Source of the DNA: Malacoplasma iowae
GTDB taxonomy: Bacteria > Bacillota_I > Bacilli_A > Mycoplasmatales > Mycoplasmoidaceae
DNA: 64,000 bases
Direction: 5' to 3'
NCBI RefSeq assembly: GCF_900660615.1
Contig: NZ_LR215023.1
Span: forward strand, 1,214,575-1,278,574
This document shows positions 9,006 to 19,452 of the stretch, piece after piece. The notes under the pieces are model-generated. The model was given only the letters and a program-made list of their open reading frames with translations, searched no databases and had not been told where the DNA came from. The number at the start of each line of letters is the position of its first letter. Positions within the stretch are counted from its first letter, which is position 1. A program made the position numbers and the translations under genes.

Positions 9006-9434
9006 TTATATTTTGTGTATCACAGATTTAATTGGAACAGCTCTAGATATAGTTGCATGAAGTGGACAAGCATCATGAACAAATTTTATAAAGTTTTCTA
9101 ATTCTTGTTCAGTGTTTGTAGAATCAAAATAATAATTTATTTCCATAGAAGTTAACCCATAATATCCATCAGTTGGGTTTGTTTCACGTTCTGCTTTAAC
9201 ATCTATTTTTACATCTTTTATATCCATTTTCTTTATTTTTTGATAACCAGCTATAACTGCTAGTTCGCATCCACAAATAGAACTTATAAAAGCTTCTATT
9301 GGTGTCATTCCTTGTACACCTTGTTCTGGATGGTGAAGTGGGTCCATAGTTATAGAGAACTGGCCATTTGTTGCTATTGAAACATGTGTGTTTGGTTTGT
9401 ATGAAAGTTTAGTGTTGTATTGTCTTATTGACAT
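9006..9434 (-). CDS. OsmC/Ohr-family peroxide-resistance-type protein
   Basis: 142 residues, the family's usual length. Features seen: a central GMTPIEAFISSICGCELAVI segment with the first conserved Cys, and a second Cys in HDACPLHATISRAVPI near the C-terminus. This pair is the thiol centre that reduces hydroperoxides in the family. The protein is cytoplasmic. ATG 9434 follows AATAGGAGGTAAAAAAT, a near-perfect site. It is the last gene of a three-gene unit with two unknown genes (9457-9603 and 9590-10246) and has its own terminator. Whether it is OsmC or the YhfA-like subgroup cannot be settled by eye. Confidence 0.88.
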   Translation of the reverse strand: MSIRQYNTKLSYKPNTHVSIATNGQFSITMDPLHHPEQGVQGMTPIEAFISSICGCELAVIAGYQKIKKMDIKDVKIDVKAERETNPTDGYYGLTSMEINYYFDSTNTEQELENFIKFVHDACPLHATISRAVPIKSVIHKI

Positions 9435-9456
9435 ATTTTTTACCTCCTATTAAGAT

Positions 9457-9603
9457 TTATTCAAAATCAAGATCTTTACAAATATTGTAAATTTCTTTAT
9501 TAAATCTTTTAATTTTTTTAATATATATGTCCTCTAAAAAGATATAATCACATTTTTTGTTAGAGAATGCAATTTTTATTTTTATATTTTTATTTAAATT
9601 CAT
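9457..9603 (-). CDS. Small unknown protein overlapping the upstream gene
   Basis: 48 residues, not recognised: a basic, Lys/Ile/Asn-rich head, then CDYIFLEDIYIKKI and an acidic end. The ATG at 9603 lies inside the last codons of the upstream gene (14-base overlap), and GGAG precedes it within that gene, which suggests translational coupling. The stop is 22 bases before the OsmC start. Placement and ribosome site support it, but length alone does not prove it. Confidence 0.5.
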   Translation of the reverse strand: MNLNKNIKIKIAFSNKKCDYIFLEDIYIKKIKRFNKEIYNICKDLDFE

Positions 9604-10246
9604 TTTTATTTTCTCCATCATCAAAAAATAAAGGATTCATATAATTTATGTATAGATTATCAATTAAAATATTTTTAAATCTAATTATCCTATCTTTTGT
9701 AATATCTTTATTTTCAAATTCTAATTCTATTAAACTACTTCAATAATTCAATCCTGCATGTGAATATTTTTTATCAAATTTAATGTAGTAACCTAAAAAA
9801 TTTAATAAGTAAGAAATAAATATAATTGCTAACGATTTATTATTTTTGTCAAATTTTTCTTCAAATAATGTCTTATAAAATAAATAACTAATAAATTCAA
9901 AAAAAGAAAGATTATTTTCTTTTCCATATTTTATTGCATCTTCAATGAAAGAATTAAAAAAAGGTCATAAATCTTGCTTATTTAATTTTTTTTCTATTTT
10001 ATCTTCATTTAGTATCATAACAGCTTCAATTATCTGGCTTGTTAATAGTAGTTTAAAATCACTATCATATGTTACTTTTACAAACTCTAATTCAACATTA
10101 ACTTCTTTTTGGGTAAATGGTGAATGAAAACTTAACTGATTATTTTTATATGTAAAATAATTTGATTTTAATGAATCATTTATAATTTTTTCTATATCTA
10201 ATTTATCTTGTTCTAAACCAAAATATGTTGCAATAAGTTTATTCAT
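9590..10246 (-). CDS. Unknown protein upstream of osmC
   Basis: 218 residues, not recognised. ATG 10246 follows AAAGGAGTC. The sequence is Phe/Asn/Lys/Leu-rich with alternating helices and one weakly hydrophobic patch around residues 120-150 (SLAIIFISYLLNFLGYYI), perhaps a buried helix rather than a membrane span. A TGA Trp lies near residue 94. It is the first gene of the unit with the 48-residue frame and OsmC, facing away from the amino-acid permease. No function is proposed. Confidence 0.65.
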
Positions 10247-10384
10247 TTTTAGACTCCTTTACAAAATAATAAAAAATTATTCTTTAATTTTTAAAAAAAA
10301 TAAAAAAATACCATAGGTTTAAAAAATATTAATATGTGCTATTTGTGGTTTAAAATAAAAATAATAAAAATTAGGATTTTAAAG

Positions 10385-12073
10385 ATGAGTACAAATAACA
10401 CGCAAAATAGTGAACCTATTACTGTAAGTACTACTATTAAATCTAACACTAGTGTTAATAAAAAACAAATAGGATTTTTGTCAGTCATTATTATGGTTGT
10501 AAGTTCAACTATCGGTGCTGGTATCTTTTTTAAATCTAGTGCTGTACTATCATTATCTGGAGGCAGTATTGTTCTATCAACTATATCTTGAATAATTGCT
10601 GCATTTGGTATTGTTGCTATTGCACTTGCTTTAATTGAAATAACTAGTGCTAGAAAAGATGATTTAAGTATTATAGGTTGATGTAAATCCTTTAATGGTA
10701 GAACAATCTATAAGGCATGTAAAAACTTTATGTTTTATGTTTATGTTCCATTAACTTATTTCTTTATGCCCTTATATGTAATCAATAGTGTTCAAGATGC
10801 TGTAAGTGGTTTTGGTGGATATTTAAATTTTGGAACACCAAATGATTGAGCAATATGAATGGTTATATCAATTGCTATTTCTTTATGGTTTATCATACTT
10901 TCGGGTTTTTCAGCTAGAGCTGGTAAAATTCAAAGTTGAATAATAATGTCTGTTAAATTTTTACCATTAGCAGTTGCTGCTTTAATTGGTTTTATAATAG
11001 TAGGCTTAGACAACAATGTTGTTAACACTAACGTTCAAATAAAACCAGATGCTGGTACTAATTCTTCTTTCTATGGATTATCGCCATATCTTGGAATGTT
11101 TGCAGCTATAAGTTCAATATTCTTTGCTTTTGATGGTTTCTATACAGCAGCTGGTGTTCAATCAGAAATGAAAGAACCTAAAAAAACACCAACAGCTTTA
11201 GTTATAGGTCTTTCTTTAGTAACAATGGTTTATTTATTAATCTCTATATCTATGTCTATTGGTACAGAAGGTGGAACTTTTTCTCAATTAAAAGATTGAT
11301 TTGCAAAACATAATGTTTCTTGGATTTATGGATTAATAAATTTATTTATTGGTTTTGGTGTTTTAGGTATTATAAATGGTTATGCAATGTGAACTCCATT
11401 ATTTACTGAAGATTTAATAAAAATGAATGAATTACCTTTTAGTTCAAAATATGTAAAATATATTGGCAAAAACAAATTTCCTTTGGTTGGTATAGTTTAT
11501 TCAATTATCATATCAATTCCTGTAATAATAATATTTTGTACAATAGGTGGGCTTGGATACTTGCCAAATGGTTATGCATCTTTTGTAGATGGAAAATGAG
11601 TAAGTAGTTATGATGGTCCAGGTTATATATCAACAGCAAAATTAATAACATTTGCTGATCTTATGAGTAATTGAACAACAGTTGGAGTTTTTGGTTTTAT
11701 TGCTGTTTCTATTCTTGGTGGAATAATAAATAGACGTAGAAAAGATAATGATCCAAAAAAAGTTAAAACATTAGAAAATAGATTATTTCCTATATTCTCA
11801 TGAATTGCTGTAATAATGGTATTTATATCTTTATCTTTAGAAGTTTTAAGACCTATAATAGATTTAATTCTTTTAGTAAATGTTAAAGATGATTTTGACA
11901 CTGAACTAATAGGTAGAATAATGTTATTTATGACTTTGTTAATTTTCTTAGGTGGAACATTTATACCAGAGTTTATCACAGATATAATTAAACGTAAAAA
12001 AGGTATAAACGTTAAAAAAGAATATATTGAAGAGTGAGAAAAAGACAAACAATTAAATCAATATTCTGAATAA
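10385..12073 (+). CDS. APC-superfamily amino-acid permease
   Basis: 562 residues with about 12-13 hydrophobic segments. Near residue 40, VVSSTIGAGIFFKS is the APC-family first-helix signature that contacts the amino-acid backbone. A Thr/Ser/Asn-rich, soluble N-terminus precedes it and a charged tail follows the last span. It imports or exchanges an amino acid at the cell membrane. With arcABC elsewhere in the window and no arcD next to them, arginine-ornithine exchange is a reasonable guess but not shown. ATG 10385 is preferred over 10334 because AGGA lies just ahead and the earlier segment is unlike the family. It is a single gene with a terminator. Confidence 0.85.
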
Positions 12074-12103
12074 TAAAATAAACAACTTAATAAATTTATT
12101 TGA

Positions 12104-12140
12104 AATACAAAACATCATTGGTGTATTTGTATTTTTTTTA
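12104..12140 (+). terminator. Terminator of the amino-acid permease gene
   Basis: AATACAAAACA pairs with TGTATTTGTATT (one bulge) and is followed by a run of eight T. Confidence 0.8.
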
Positions 12141-12141
12141 T

Positions 12142-12177
12142 TAAATAAAAATCCCATATCCAAAAGGTATGAGATTT
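12142..12177 (-). terminator. Terminator of the kdp operon
   Basis: On the minus strand AAATCTCATACC pairs with GGATATGGGATTT (G-U pairs and one offset) around TTTT, then TTATTT. It faces the previous terminator, separating two converging units. Confidence 0.7.
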
Positions 12178-12195
12178 ATGAATATAATCTTAAAT

Positions 12196-14001
12196 TTATA
12201 AACTTAATTCTAATATTGGAATTAACATTTTTAATAAAACTAGTTCATGGTAAGAAAGTCTCTTATTTTCACAAGATATTCCTAAAACCAAAGTTTCATT
12301 TTTCTTACTTTTGATTGGTTCATATCTTGCTAATGATGACATCAAAGTTTGTGTACCATTACCTGCATTTTTATTATTTTTTCTAACCCATTCCATAATT
12401 ACTTGTTCTTTTTCATCTTGGAATATATTATCTTTGTCATTTGTTAATTTAAATATGTTTTTTTTATTTTCTAAACCAAAAAATAAGTATATAGATCTAT
12501 TAAAATAAGAATTAAAAACATCAACAATAACTTTTGATTTTTCATCAATGTTTTTACAACTTAAAAGATTGTTAGTTAATATATTCATAGCAAGCAATGC
12601 TTTATTATTTTTATTTGATTTATTTATTTGTCTACTATATTTATAAACAAACCAACCATAAAATAGTCCCATTATTAGCATTACAAAAAATATCATTACT
12701 TTAACTCATACTAATTCAATATTTTGTCCTAAAAGTATATATCCCAAAGAACCACTAAATGCTGCAATAAAAATATATATTCAATTATTTGATTTATAAC
12801 TTACAATAAGTAAACTTACAAAATAAAATAATACACATAAAACATTGTAATAATCATTACTAAGAAAATAATAAATTGGCATTAATATTCCAACAGCTAA
12901 AACAAGTTTTAGTGTTGATAATCAATCAAATTTAATATTAAAAATTTTTCTTTTTGTTATTTTCTTTTGATTATATGGAACAATATAAAAATCATTATCA
13001 GGAAGCAAAGTCATTAGTTTGGTTTCAAATGCTCTACTTCTAAATTTAGATCAAGTTGCTCCTAAAACAATAGTTTTTATTTTATGCAGTTTTATATAAT
13101 TTACTACAATGCTTAAAACATCATCTCCATACAATATCATTAATTTTCCACCAAGTTTTTCAACTAAATCCATATGATTTTTCATTTGCTCATTTGGTTT
13201 GTCTGATATTTCTTTTTCAACATAAATGGCTGTAAATGTTGTATGCTTTAATTCTGCCATTCTTGATGCTTCTCTAATATTTTTTTGAGATGATGGTGAT
13301 GGTGTAATTAAAACCACTACTTCTTCATTGCTTTCAATATTTTTGTTCTCAAATTTAAGAATTTTATCTGCACTTTGACGAAGGGACATTTCTCTTAAAA
13401 TATTAAGATTTTTTATAGTAAAAAAATTCTCAAGAGCTGTAGTTATTCTTTCTTTATTATAAATTTTTCCAGATTTAAGTCTTTCTAATAAATCTTTAGG
13501 ATCTATGTCTACTAATTCAACTTCATCTGCATTATCGAAAATGTAATCTGGTACTGTTTCTCTAACATTACTTAATGTTTTATTAGTAACAATATCATTA
13601 ACACTTTCAAGATGTTGTACATTCATTGTTGTATAAACATCAATACCTAAATCTAAAAGTTCTAATATATCTAAATATCTTTTATTGTTTCTTGAACCAT
13701 TTATGTTTGTGTGTGCTAATTCATCAACAAGAATAATAGCTGGCTTTCTAGCTATTGCTTTATCTATATCAAATTCTTCATATAAATTATTTTTGTATTC
13801 AATTTTTTTATTTGGAATTATTTCAAGACCTTTTAAAAGCTTTTCAGTTTCTGGTCTTTGATGTTTTTCATAATAACCAACAACTACATCAACTTGTTGT
13901 TTTTTTAGTAATTGAGCTGCTTCTAACATTGCATAAGTTTTACCAACACCAGCTGAGTAACCAAAAAATATTTTTAATTTACCTTTATTTTTCTTTTCCA
14001 T
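12196..14001 (-). CDS. KdpD-like sensor lacking the histidine-kinase domain
   Basis: 601 residues against about 890 in full KdpD. The N-terminal KdpD domain is complete: GKLKIFFGYSAGVGKTYAML (Walker A) and IILVDELAHTN (Walker B). A universal-stress-type domain follows (VVVLITPSPSS to FTAIYVE; the FTAxY part resembles the c-di-AMP motif reported in S. aureus KdpD). About four membrane spans lie around residues 355-455, then a GAF-like region. The protein then stops: no H-box His, no N/G boxes, and no kdpE neighbour. It is therefore more likely a ligand-binding regulator of the pump than a two-component kinase. The start is taken at MEKKNKG (14001), five bases after the kdpC stop; ATG 14022 would overlap kdpC. 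Confidence 0.85.
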
Positions 14002-14005
14002 AAAT

Positions 14006-14665
14006 TTATATTTTCTTATCAATTGCTAAATTAACTAATAAAACATTTGTGACATTATTCCCAAAAATACCAACAAATTGTTTATCACTATATTTGTTAA
14101 TATAAGAATAAATTTCTTCTTTTGTTGGGACAATGGTATCAGGATTTGTTTTTTTCAATTCTGTTCTTGCTGCCACAATTAAATCTGCTTGTCATTTTGC
14201 TGCTTCTATAGATATGTTAGGATCAACACCACTACCTGAATTAGTTAATAATTCTTGAGGTATAGGAGTTGTTGGTTTTAAATTATATTTAGTAAGCAAA
14301 TCATCAAAATGTTTTTTTGCTTTCTCTGCATCTGTTTGTGGTTTACCTTCTTGGCCAAAATCTAATCTACCAAACATATATTGGCCATTATTATTTGTAT
14401 AAAAATCTTGACCAATCAATTTACTTCCATAAGTTACAACTGTACCATCTTTTAATTTAATCTTAATTAAAGAGCCATTAGCTTCATAATTAAAAACTGC
14501 TTGTCCAACTCCTGTAACAACTATAGGGTAAACAATTCCAGTAATTACACCAAGACAACAAATTGATATCAATGGTATTTTTATAAAATGTAAAAATTTT
14601 TTAAATCTACTTGTACCAACATAATCATGTGGATTTATGTTTTGTTCAAATTTTTTATTTTCCAT
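14006..14665 (-). CDS. kdpC: Potassium-transporting ATPase, KdpC subunit
   Basis: 219 residues. There is one membrane span near residues 30-55 (IPLISICCLGVITGIVYPIV), then an extracellular domain with YMFGRLDFGQ and the family's S-G-S-G-VDPNIS block near the C-terminal third. KdpC helps the KdpFABC complex bind ATP and K+. The start at 14665 is seven bases past the kdpB stop. The TAA at 14006 lies just before kdpD. TGA is used as Trp in the C-terminal region. It is slightly longer than E. coli KdpC (190) owing to a hydrophilic N-terminus. Confidence 0.93.
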
Positions 14666-14672
14666 AATTTAT

Positions 14673-16721
14673 CTACCTCATACCACAAGCAGTTAAAATA
14701 AGATCTATTATTTTAATAAACACAAATGGAGTTATAACCCCTCCCAAACCATAAACCAATAAATTGTAAGCTAGTATTTTACCAGGTGATTTTTCCCTAT
14801 ATTTAACACCTTTTAAAGAAAGTGGAATTAATGCAATTATTACTAATGCATTATAAATAGTTGCAGACATCAAAGCGGTTGCAGGAGAAGTTAAGTGTAG
14901 AAAATTTAATGATGCTAATCCTGGTGCAATACTAAGAAATAAAATAGGAATTATTGCAAAATATTTTGCAAAATCATTGGCTATGGAAAATGTTGTCAAA
15001 GCACCTCTTGTCATTAGTAATTGTTTACCAACTTTAACTATTTCAATTAATTTTGTAGGACTTGAATCAAGATCAACCATGTTTCCAGCTTCTTTTGCTG
15101 CTTGTGTACCAGAATTCATTGCTACAGCTACATCTGCTTGTGCTAATGCTGGAGCATCATTTGTACCATCTCCTGTCATGGCTACTAAATTACCTTCCTT
15201 TTGATAATCCTTAATTATTTGTAATTTAGTTTCAGGTGTTGCTTCAGCAACAAAATCATCTACTCCTGCTTCTGCTGCAATTGATGATGCAGTTATTGGA
15301 TTATCTCCAGTAATCATTACTGTTTTAATACCCATTTTTCTTAATTCAGAAAATTTTTCTACCACACCTTCTTTAACTGTATCTTTTAGGTGAATTACTC
15401 CAAGAACTTTGTTGTTTTCACATATTACTAATGGTGTTCCACCAGTTGATGCAACTTTGTTGACAATATCTTGACATTCTTTAGGAAATTTACCTTTATT
15501 GCTTTCAACATAAAATTTAATTGCATCACCAGATCCTTTTCTTATAGATTTAGATTTACCTATATCAATTCCACTCATTCTTGTTTTTGCTGAAAATTCT
15601 ATATATTCAATTTTTTCTTTAATTGATTTAATATCAACTTTGCTTTTATATTCTTTTTCAGCTAGAACCACAATACTTCTACCTTCAGCTGTTTCATCAT
15701 GTAATGAACTTATATGTGTTGCATAGACTAAATCTTCCATTTTTACATTACTAATAGGTATGAATTCACAAGCCTGTCTATTACCATATGTAATTGTTCC
15801 AGTTTTATCTAATAAAAGAACATTAACATCACCAGCAGCTTCTATTGCTCTACCTGTTTTTGCTAAAACATTAGCTTTATTTAGTCTTGCCATACCAGCA
15901 ATTCCAATCGATGATAATAGTGCTCCTACTGTTGTTGGGGCTAAACAAATTGTTAATGCAGTAATTTCTGTGATTCCTAAAGCTTTTTGCAGATAATCTG
16001 TGAATGAATAAAGACTTGCAGAAACAATTAAAAAAATAATTGTTAATGTTGTTAGAAATATTTGAAGCGCAATTTCATTTGGTGTTTTCTTTCTACTACC
16101 ACCTTCAACCATTGATATCATTTTGTCTAAAAAACTTTCTCCTGCAACTGTGGTAACTTTAATAATTAATCAATCTGATAATACAGTTGTACCACCAGTT
16201 ACAGCACTTCTATCACCACCTGATTCACGAATCACTGGTGCACTTTCACCTGTAATAGCACTCTCATCTACTGATGCAGCACCCACAATAACCTCACCAT
16301 CCATTGGTATTTGTTCACCAGCTTTTACCAAAACTATGTCATCTATTTTAAGTTCTTCGCTTTTTACTTCAATAAAATTTGAATCATATTCTGGTTTTTC
16401 TAATTTTCTTGCAATTATATTTTGCTTTGTTTTCTTTAAAGCATCTGCTTGTGCTTTACCTCTACCTTCAGCTAAAGCTTCTGCAAAATTTCCAAAAAGA
16501 ACAGTAAACCATAAAATTATAGTTATTCCCAAAACATATCCTCAATTAGGTTGTCCTATACCTGCAACTGATAAACAAAATAGAATAGTTGTAAATATGG
16601 AACATATATAAACAATAAACATTACAGGGTTTTTAAGTTGTACCAAAGGATTAAGTTTGGTAAATGTTTTAATAAATGCTGATTTAATTATCGCTTTCTT
16701 TTCTATATTACCTTTAGCCAT
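14673..16721 (-). CDS. kdpB: Potassium-transporting P-type ATPase, KdpB subunit
   Basis: 682 residues, the normal length. This is the ATP-hydrolysing subunit of the high-affinity K+ pump in the membrane. Motifs seen: the actuator TGES loop in [17 protein letters not shown], the phosphorylation loop [16 protein letters not shown] (catalytic Asp), the KGSGDAI-like nucleotide segment, and the hinge [21 protein letters not shown]. About seven membrane spans surround these. The ATG at 16721 follows AAAGGAGTAGAT, 12 bases after the kdpA stop. All key residues are present. Confidence 0.97.
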
Positions 16722-16733
16722 ATCTACTCCTTT

Positions 16734-18443
16734 CTATATTCATAAATTTTGATCTATTTGCCCAGATATTGGACCTATGATCCAACTAGGGAAGAAACTT
16801 AATGCTCCAACTACAAGAATGACACCAACCAATAATGATGCAAAAATTCCATTATTTGTTTTTAGAGAATTATTGCTTGATGCAATTAATTTTTTATACC
16901 CTAAATTACCTGCCATTAATATAACTGCACATATTGGTACAAACCTACAGACAGCCATTATAATTCCTCCAAATAGATTTACATATATGGTATTACTGTT
17001 AAATATACTCATTGAACTACCATTATTATTTGCCATAGAGGTAAATGCATAAAGAATTGATGTAAATCCATATGGACTATTTGCTGTTTGTCCATATAAA
17101 GTTGGAGATAATGTTGTTATTGCAGTTCCTAAAACTGAAAGTACTGGGGCTGGCAAGACCATTAGACAAACCATTTTCATATCAAAACTATCAATTTTTT
17201 TAGATAAGTATTCAGGAGTTTTACCAATCATTAATCCTGATATAAATATGGTTAATAAAACAAATGAGATCATACCATATAGTCCACTACCAACACCACC
17301 ATAAACAATTTCTCCAAGTTGCATTAAAAAGATTAATACTAAAGTACCAAGTGGGGTTCCATATGACAAATTAGAATTAGTTGACCCATTTGATGTTGCT
17401 GTTGTTGAGACAGATCAAAAAGCTGTATCTCCTATATTAAATCTAGAATCTTTACCATACAAATTACCAATATATGTGTTTTCGCCAATTGTTGTTTTAT
17501 AACCAAACTCAGCTGCTGAATAAAGTATTAATGAAATAACAAACAAAAATGTCATTGCTTTAAGCATCATACTTCCTTGTTTTTTATCTTTAACTGCGAA
17601 CCCAAATGTGTAACATAAAGAAATTGGAATTAATAACATTGAAATAGACTGAATCATATTTGTGAATGCATTAGGATTTTCAAAAGGATGCGCTGCATTT
17701 GCTCCAAAAAAACCTCCACCATTACTTCCAAGTTCTTTAATGATAATTTGTGAAGCTACTGGGCCTAAATAAATTGTTTGATTTGTGTTACCCAACAATG
17801 TTGTAATTGTTTGATTTGGACCATAAGTTTGTGGAACACCTTGTGAAATTAATATGATGGCACCAACAATAGATAAAGGCAATAGTAAGTAAATAATTGT
17901 TTTTACTAAATCTAAATAGAAATTACCAACCAGTTTATTTTGGACATTGGTAAAACCTCTAATCAACACAAAAAGAACACAAATACCAACACCAGCTGAT
18001 AAGAAGTTTTGTGTGGTTAAACCAAGTGTTTGACTAAGATAAGATAAATCTGTTTCTCCTCTATATGATTGTCAATTAGTATTAGTAACAAAACTAAATG
18101 CTGCATTTAAGGCTGTGTCCCATCTCAAATTTTTAACACCATTAGGATTTAAAAATAAATACCCTTGATTTATTAGTAATAAAAATAAAAGTATAAAACC
18201 AATAAAACTAAAAGCTAATAAATGAAATAAATAGGTTTTTGGTTTCATTGAAACATTAGCATTAGTACCAGATAGTTTCAAAATTGTATTTGTAATTGGA
18301 TCAATTATTTTACTTAAGAACTTTATCTTTTTATCAAGATATATATAGTTATAAATATACTTACCTAAGAAATAACCCAAAAATAAACTTATTGATAAGA
18401 AAAAGATAAAAGAACCAAATGTCTGTATATAACCATATAACAT
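16734..18443 (-). CDS. kdpA: Potassium-transporting ATPase, KdpA subunit
   Basis: 569 residues with about ten spans. KdpA is the K+-selecting channel-like subunit. Selectivity-loop segments are visible: AFSFVTNTNWQSY (first P-loop; the N-T-N-W-Q stretch is a KdpA hallmark), ELGSNGGGFFGANAAHPFENP (second), and later loops ending in FTSMANNNGS. The ATG at 18443 lies two bases after the kdpF stop and follows AAGAAAGGATAAA. Trp is encoded by TGA, including in NTNWQSY and at the penultimate codon region. It is intact and in its normal place ahead of kdpB. Confidence 0.96.
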
Positions 18444-18444
18444 A

Positions 18445-18531
18445 TTATTTATCCTTTCTTAGCAACATATAAAACAAATATATAAGTAGTATTAAAACTA
18501 ATACCCCTGCTACAATTGCAATAATTTCCAT
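18445..18531 (-). CDS. kdpF: KdpF small membrane subunit
   Basis: 28 residues, a single membrane helix (MEIIAIVAGVLVLILLIYLF) with a short basic tail, directly ahead of kdpA. KdpF is about 29 residues in E. coli and stabilises the KdpFABC complex. GGAGGAAGTT precedes the ATG at 18531. It is too short for usual gene calling, but position, length and profile agree. Confidence 0.88.
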   Translation of the reverse strand: MEIIAIVAGVLVLILLIYLFYMLLRKDK

Positions 18532-18545
18532 AACTTCCTCCAACA

Positions 18546-19226
18546 TTAGTCATTTCATAAGAAAACAAAATTATTAATTAACAAAATATAAGAATAAATT
18601 TTCAATCTTGTTTTCAATTTGCCATATCTAGCTAATGTTTTGTAAAACAACATGTTGGTAAAGTATATAATTGCTAATCAAATTAATATAGATATGTTTG
18701 TAAATACCAGATTATTTAGTTCTTTATCAGTAAAATTAAATACATTATTTAAATTCGAATTAGAAAGTATTAATAGAACAACTATCAATATAAACAACAT
18801 AACATTCATAATAGTTAAGTTATTTTTATAAATGTTAAACTTGGTGTTTATTTCATCATTTCTTTTATAGAAATTATATATTTCACTAACTTCCATATTT
18901 ATTTTGGTTTTGTTTTTAAAATAATAAATTAATGAGAAAATGTTGAGCAACAACATTTTATCTATAAAAGTATTTATATACATTTTGTTTTTAAAAACTA
19001 ATGATTTATTAGTCTTAACACAAAATGCAAAATAAAAATAAAATACAAAAATTAATAATGAAAATGCTTCTATACTTGAATAGTTTTTTACATTTAAATA
19101 AACATAATTTACAACGTTAAAAATTATTAGAATAAAACAAATTAATATTCCGCCTAAGTATCAAAATGGATTGAATATAAAACCTCTACTATTAATAGTG
19201 GTTTTTTTGCGGGAGTATTGTTCCAT
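18546..19226 (-). CDS. Unknown four-span membrane protein at head of kdp operon
   Basis: 226 residues, not recognised. Two hydrophobic segments lie in the first 80 residues (around 24-45 and 52-72) and two in the last 90, separated by a charged cytoplasmic-like loop (Lys/Asn/Glu-rich, residues about 95-135). ATG 19226 follows AACGAGGAAATAT. The stop is 14 bases before kdpF, so it is co-transcribed with the pump. It could be an accessory or regulator specific to this group. It is not kdpE or a known Kdp subunit. Confidence 0.75.
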
Positions 19227-19400
19227 ATATTTCCTCGTTCTATGGTAGTATTCTAACACTTTTTTAAAAAGCGTTTAACTTTTTGAAAAAATATTTTTAA
19301 AATTAATTTGTTTTTTTAATATAGACACTTATATAGCCTTTTTTTAATTCTTAAAATTTTGTTATTTCATATGTTCATATAAAAATAAAACAACAATATA

Positions 19401-19437
19401 AAAATAAAAAACTTACAACTAAAATCGGTTGTAAGCT
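19401..19437 (-). terminator. Terminator of the nrdBA operon
   Basis: ACTTACAAC (19411-19419) pairs with GTTGTAAG (19428-19435). On the minus strand it is followed by TTTTTTATTTT. It lies 16 bases past the nrdA stop. The 19227-19400 interval holds only AT-rich promoter-like sequence for the kdp operon. Confidence 0.85.
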
Positions 19438-19452
19438 TTGTTTATTATAGTA

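Noticed and set aside
11623..12048. Minus-strand 141-codon open frame
   Set aside because: It lies antisense within the amino-acid permease gene and has neither start context nor family resemblance.
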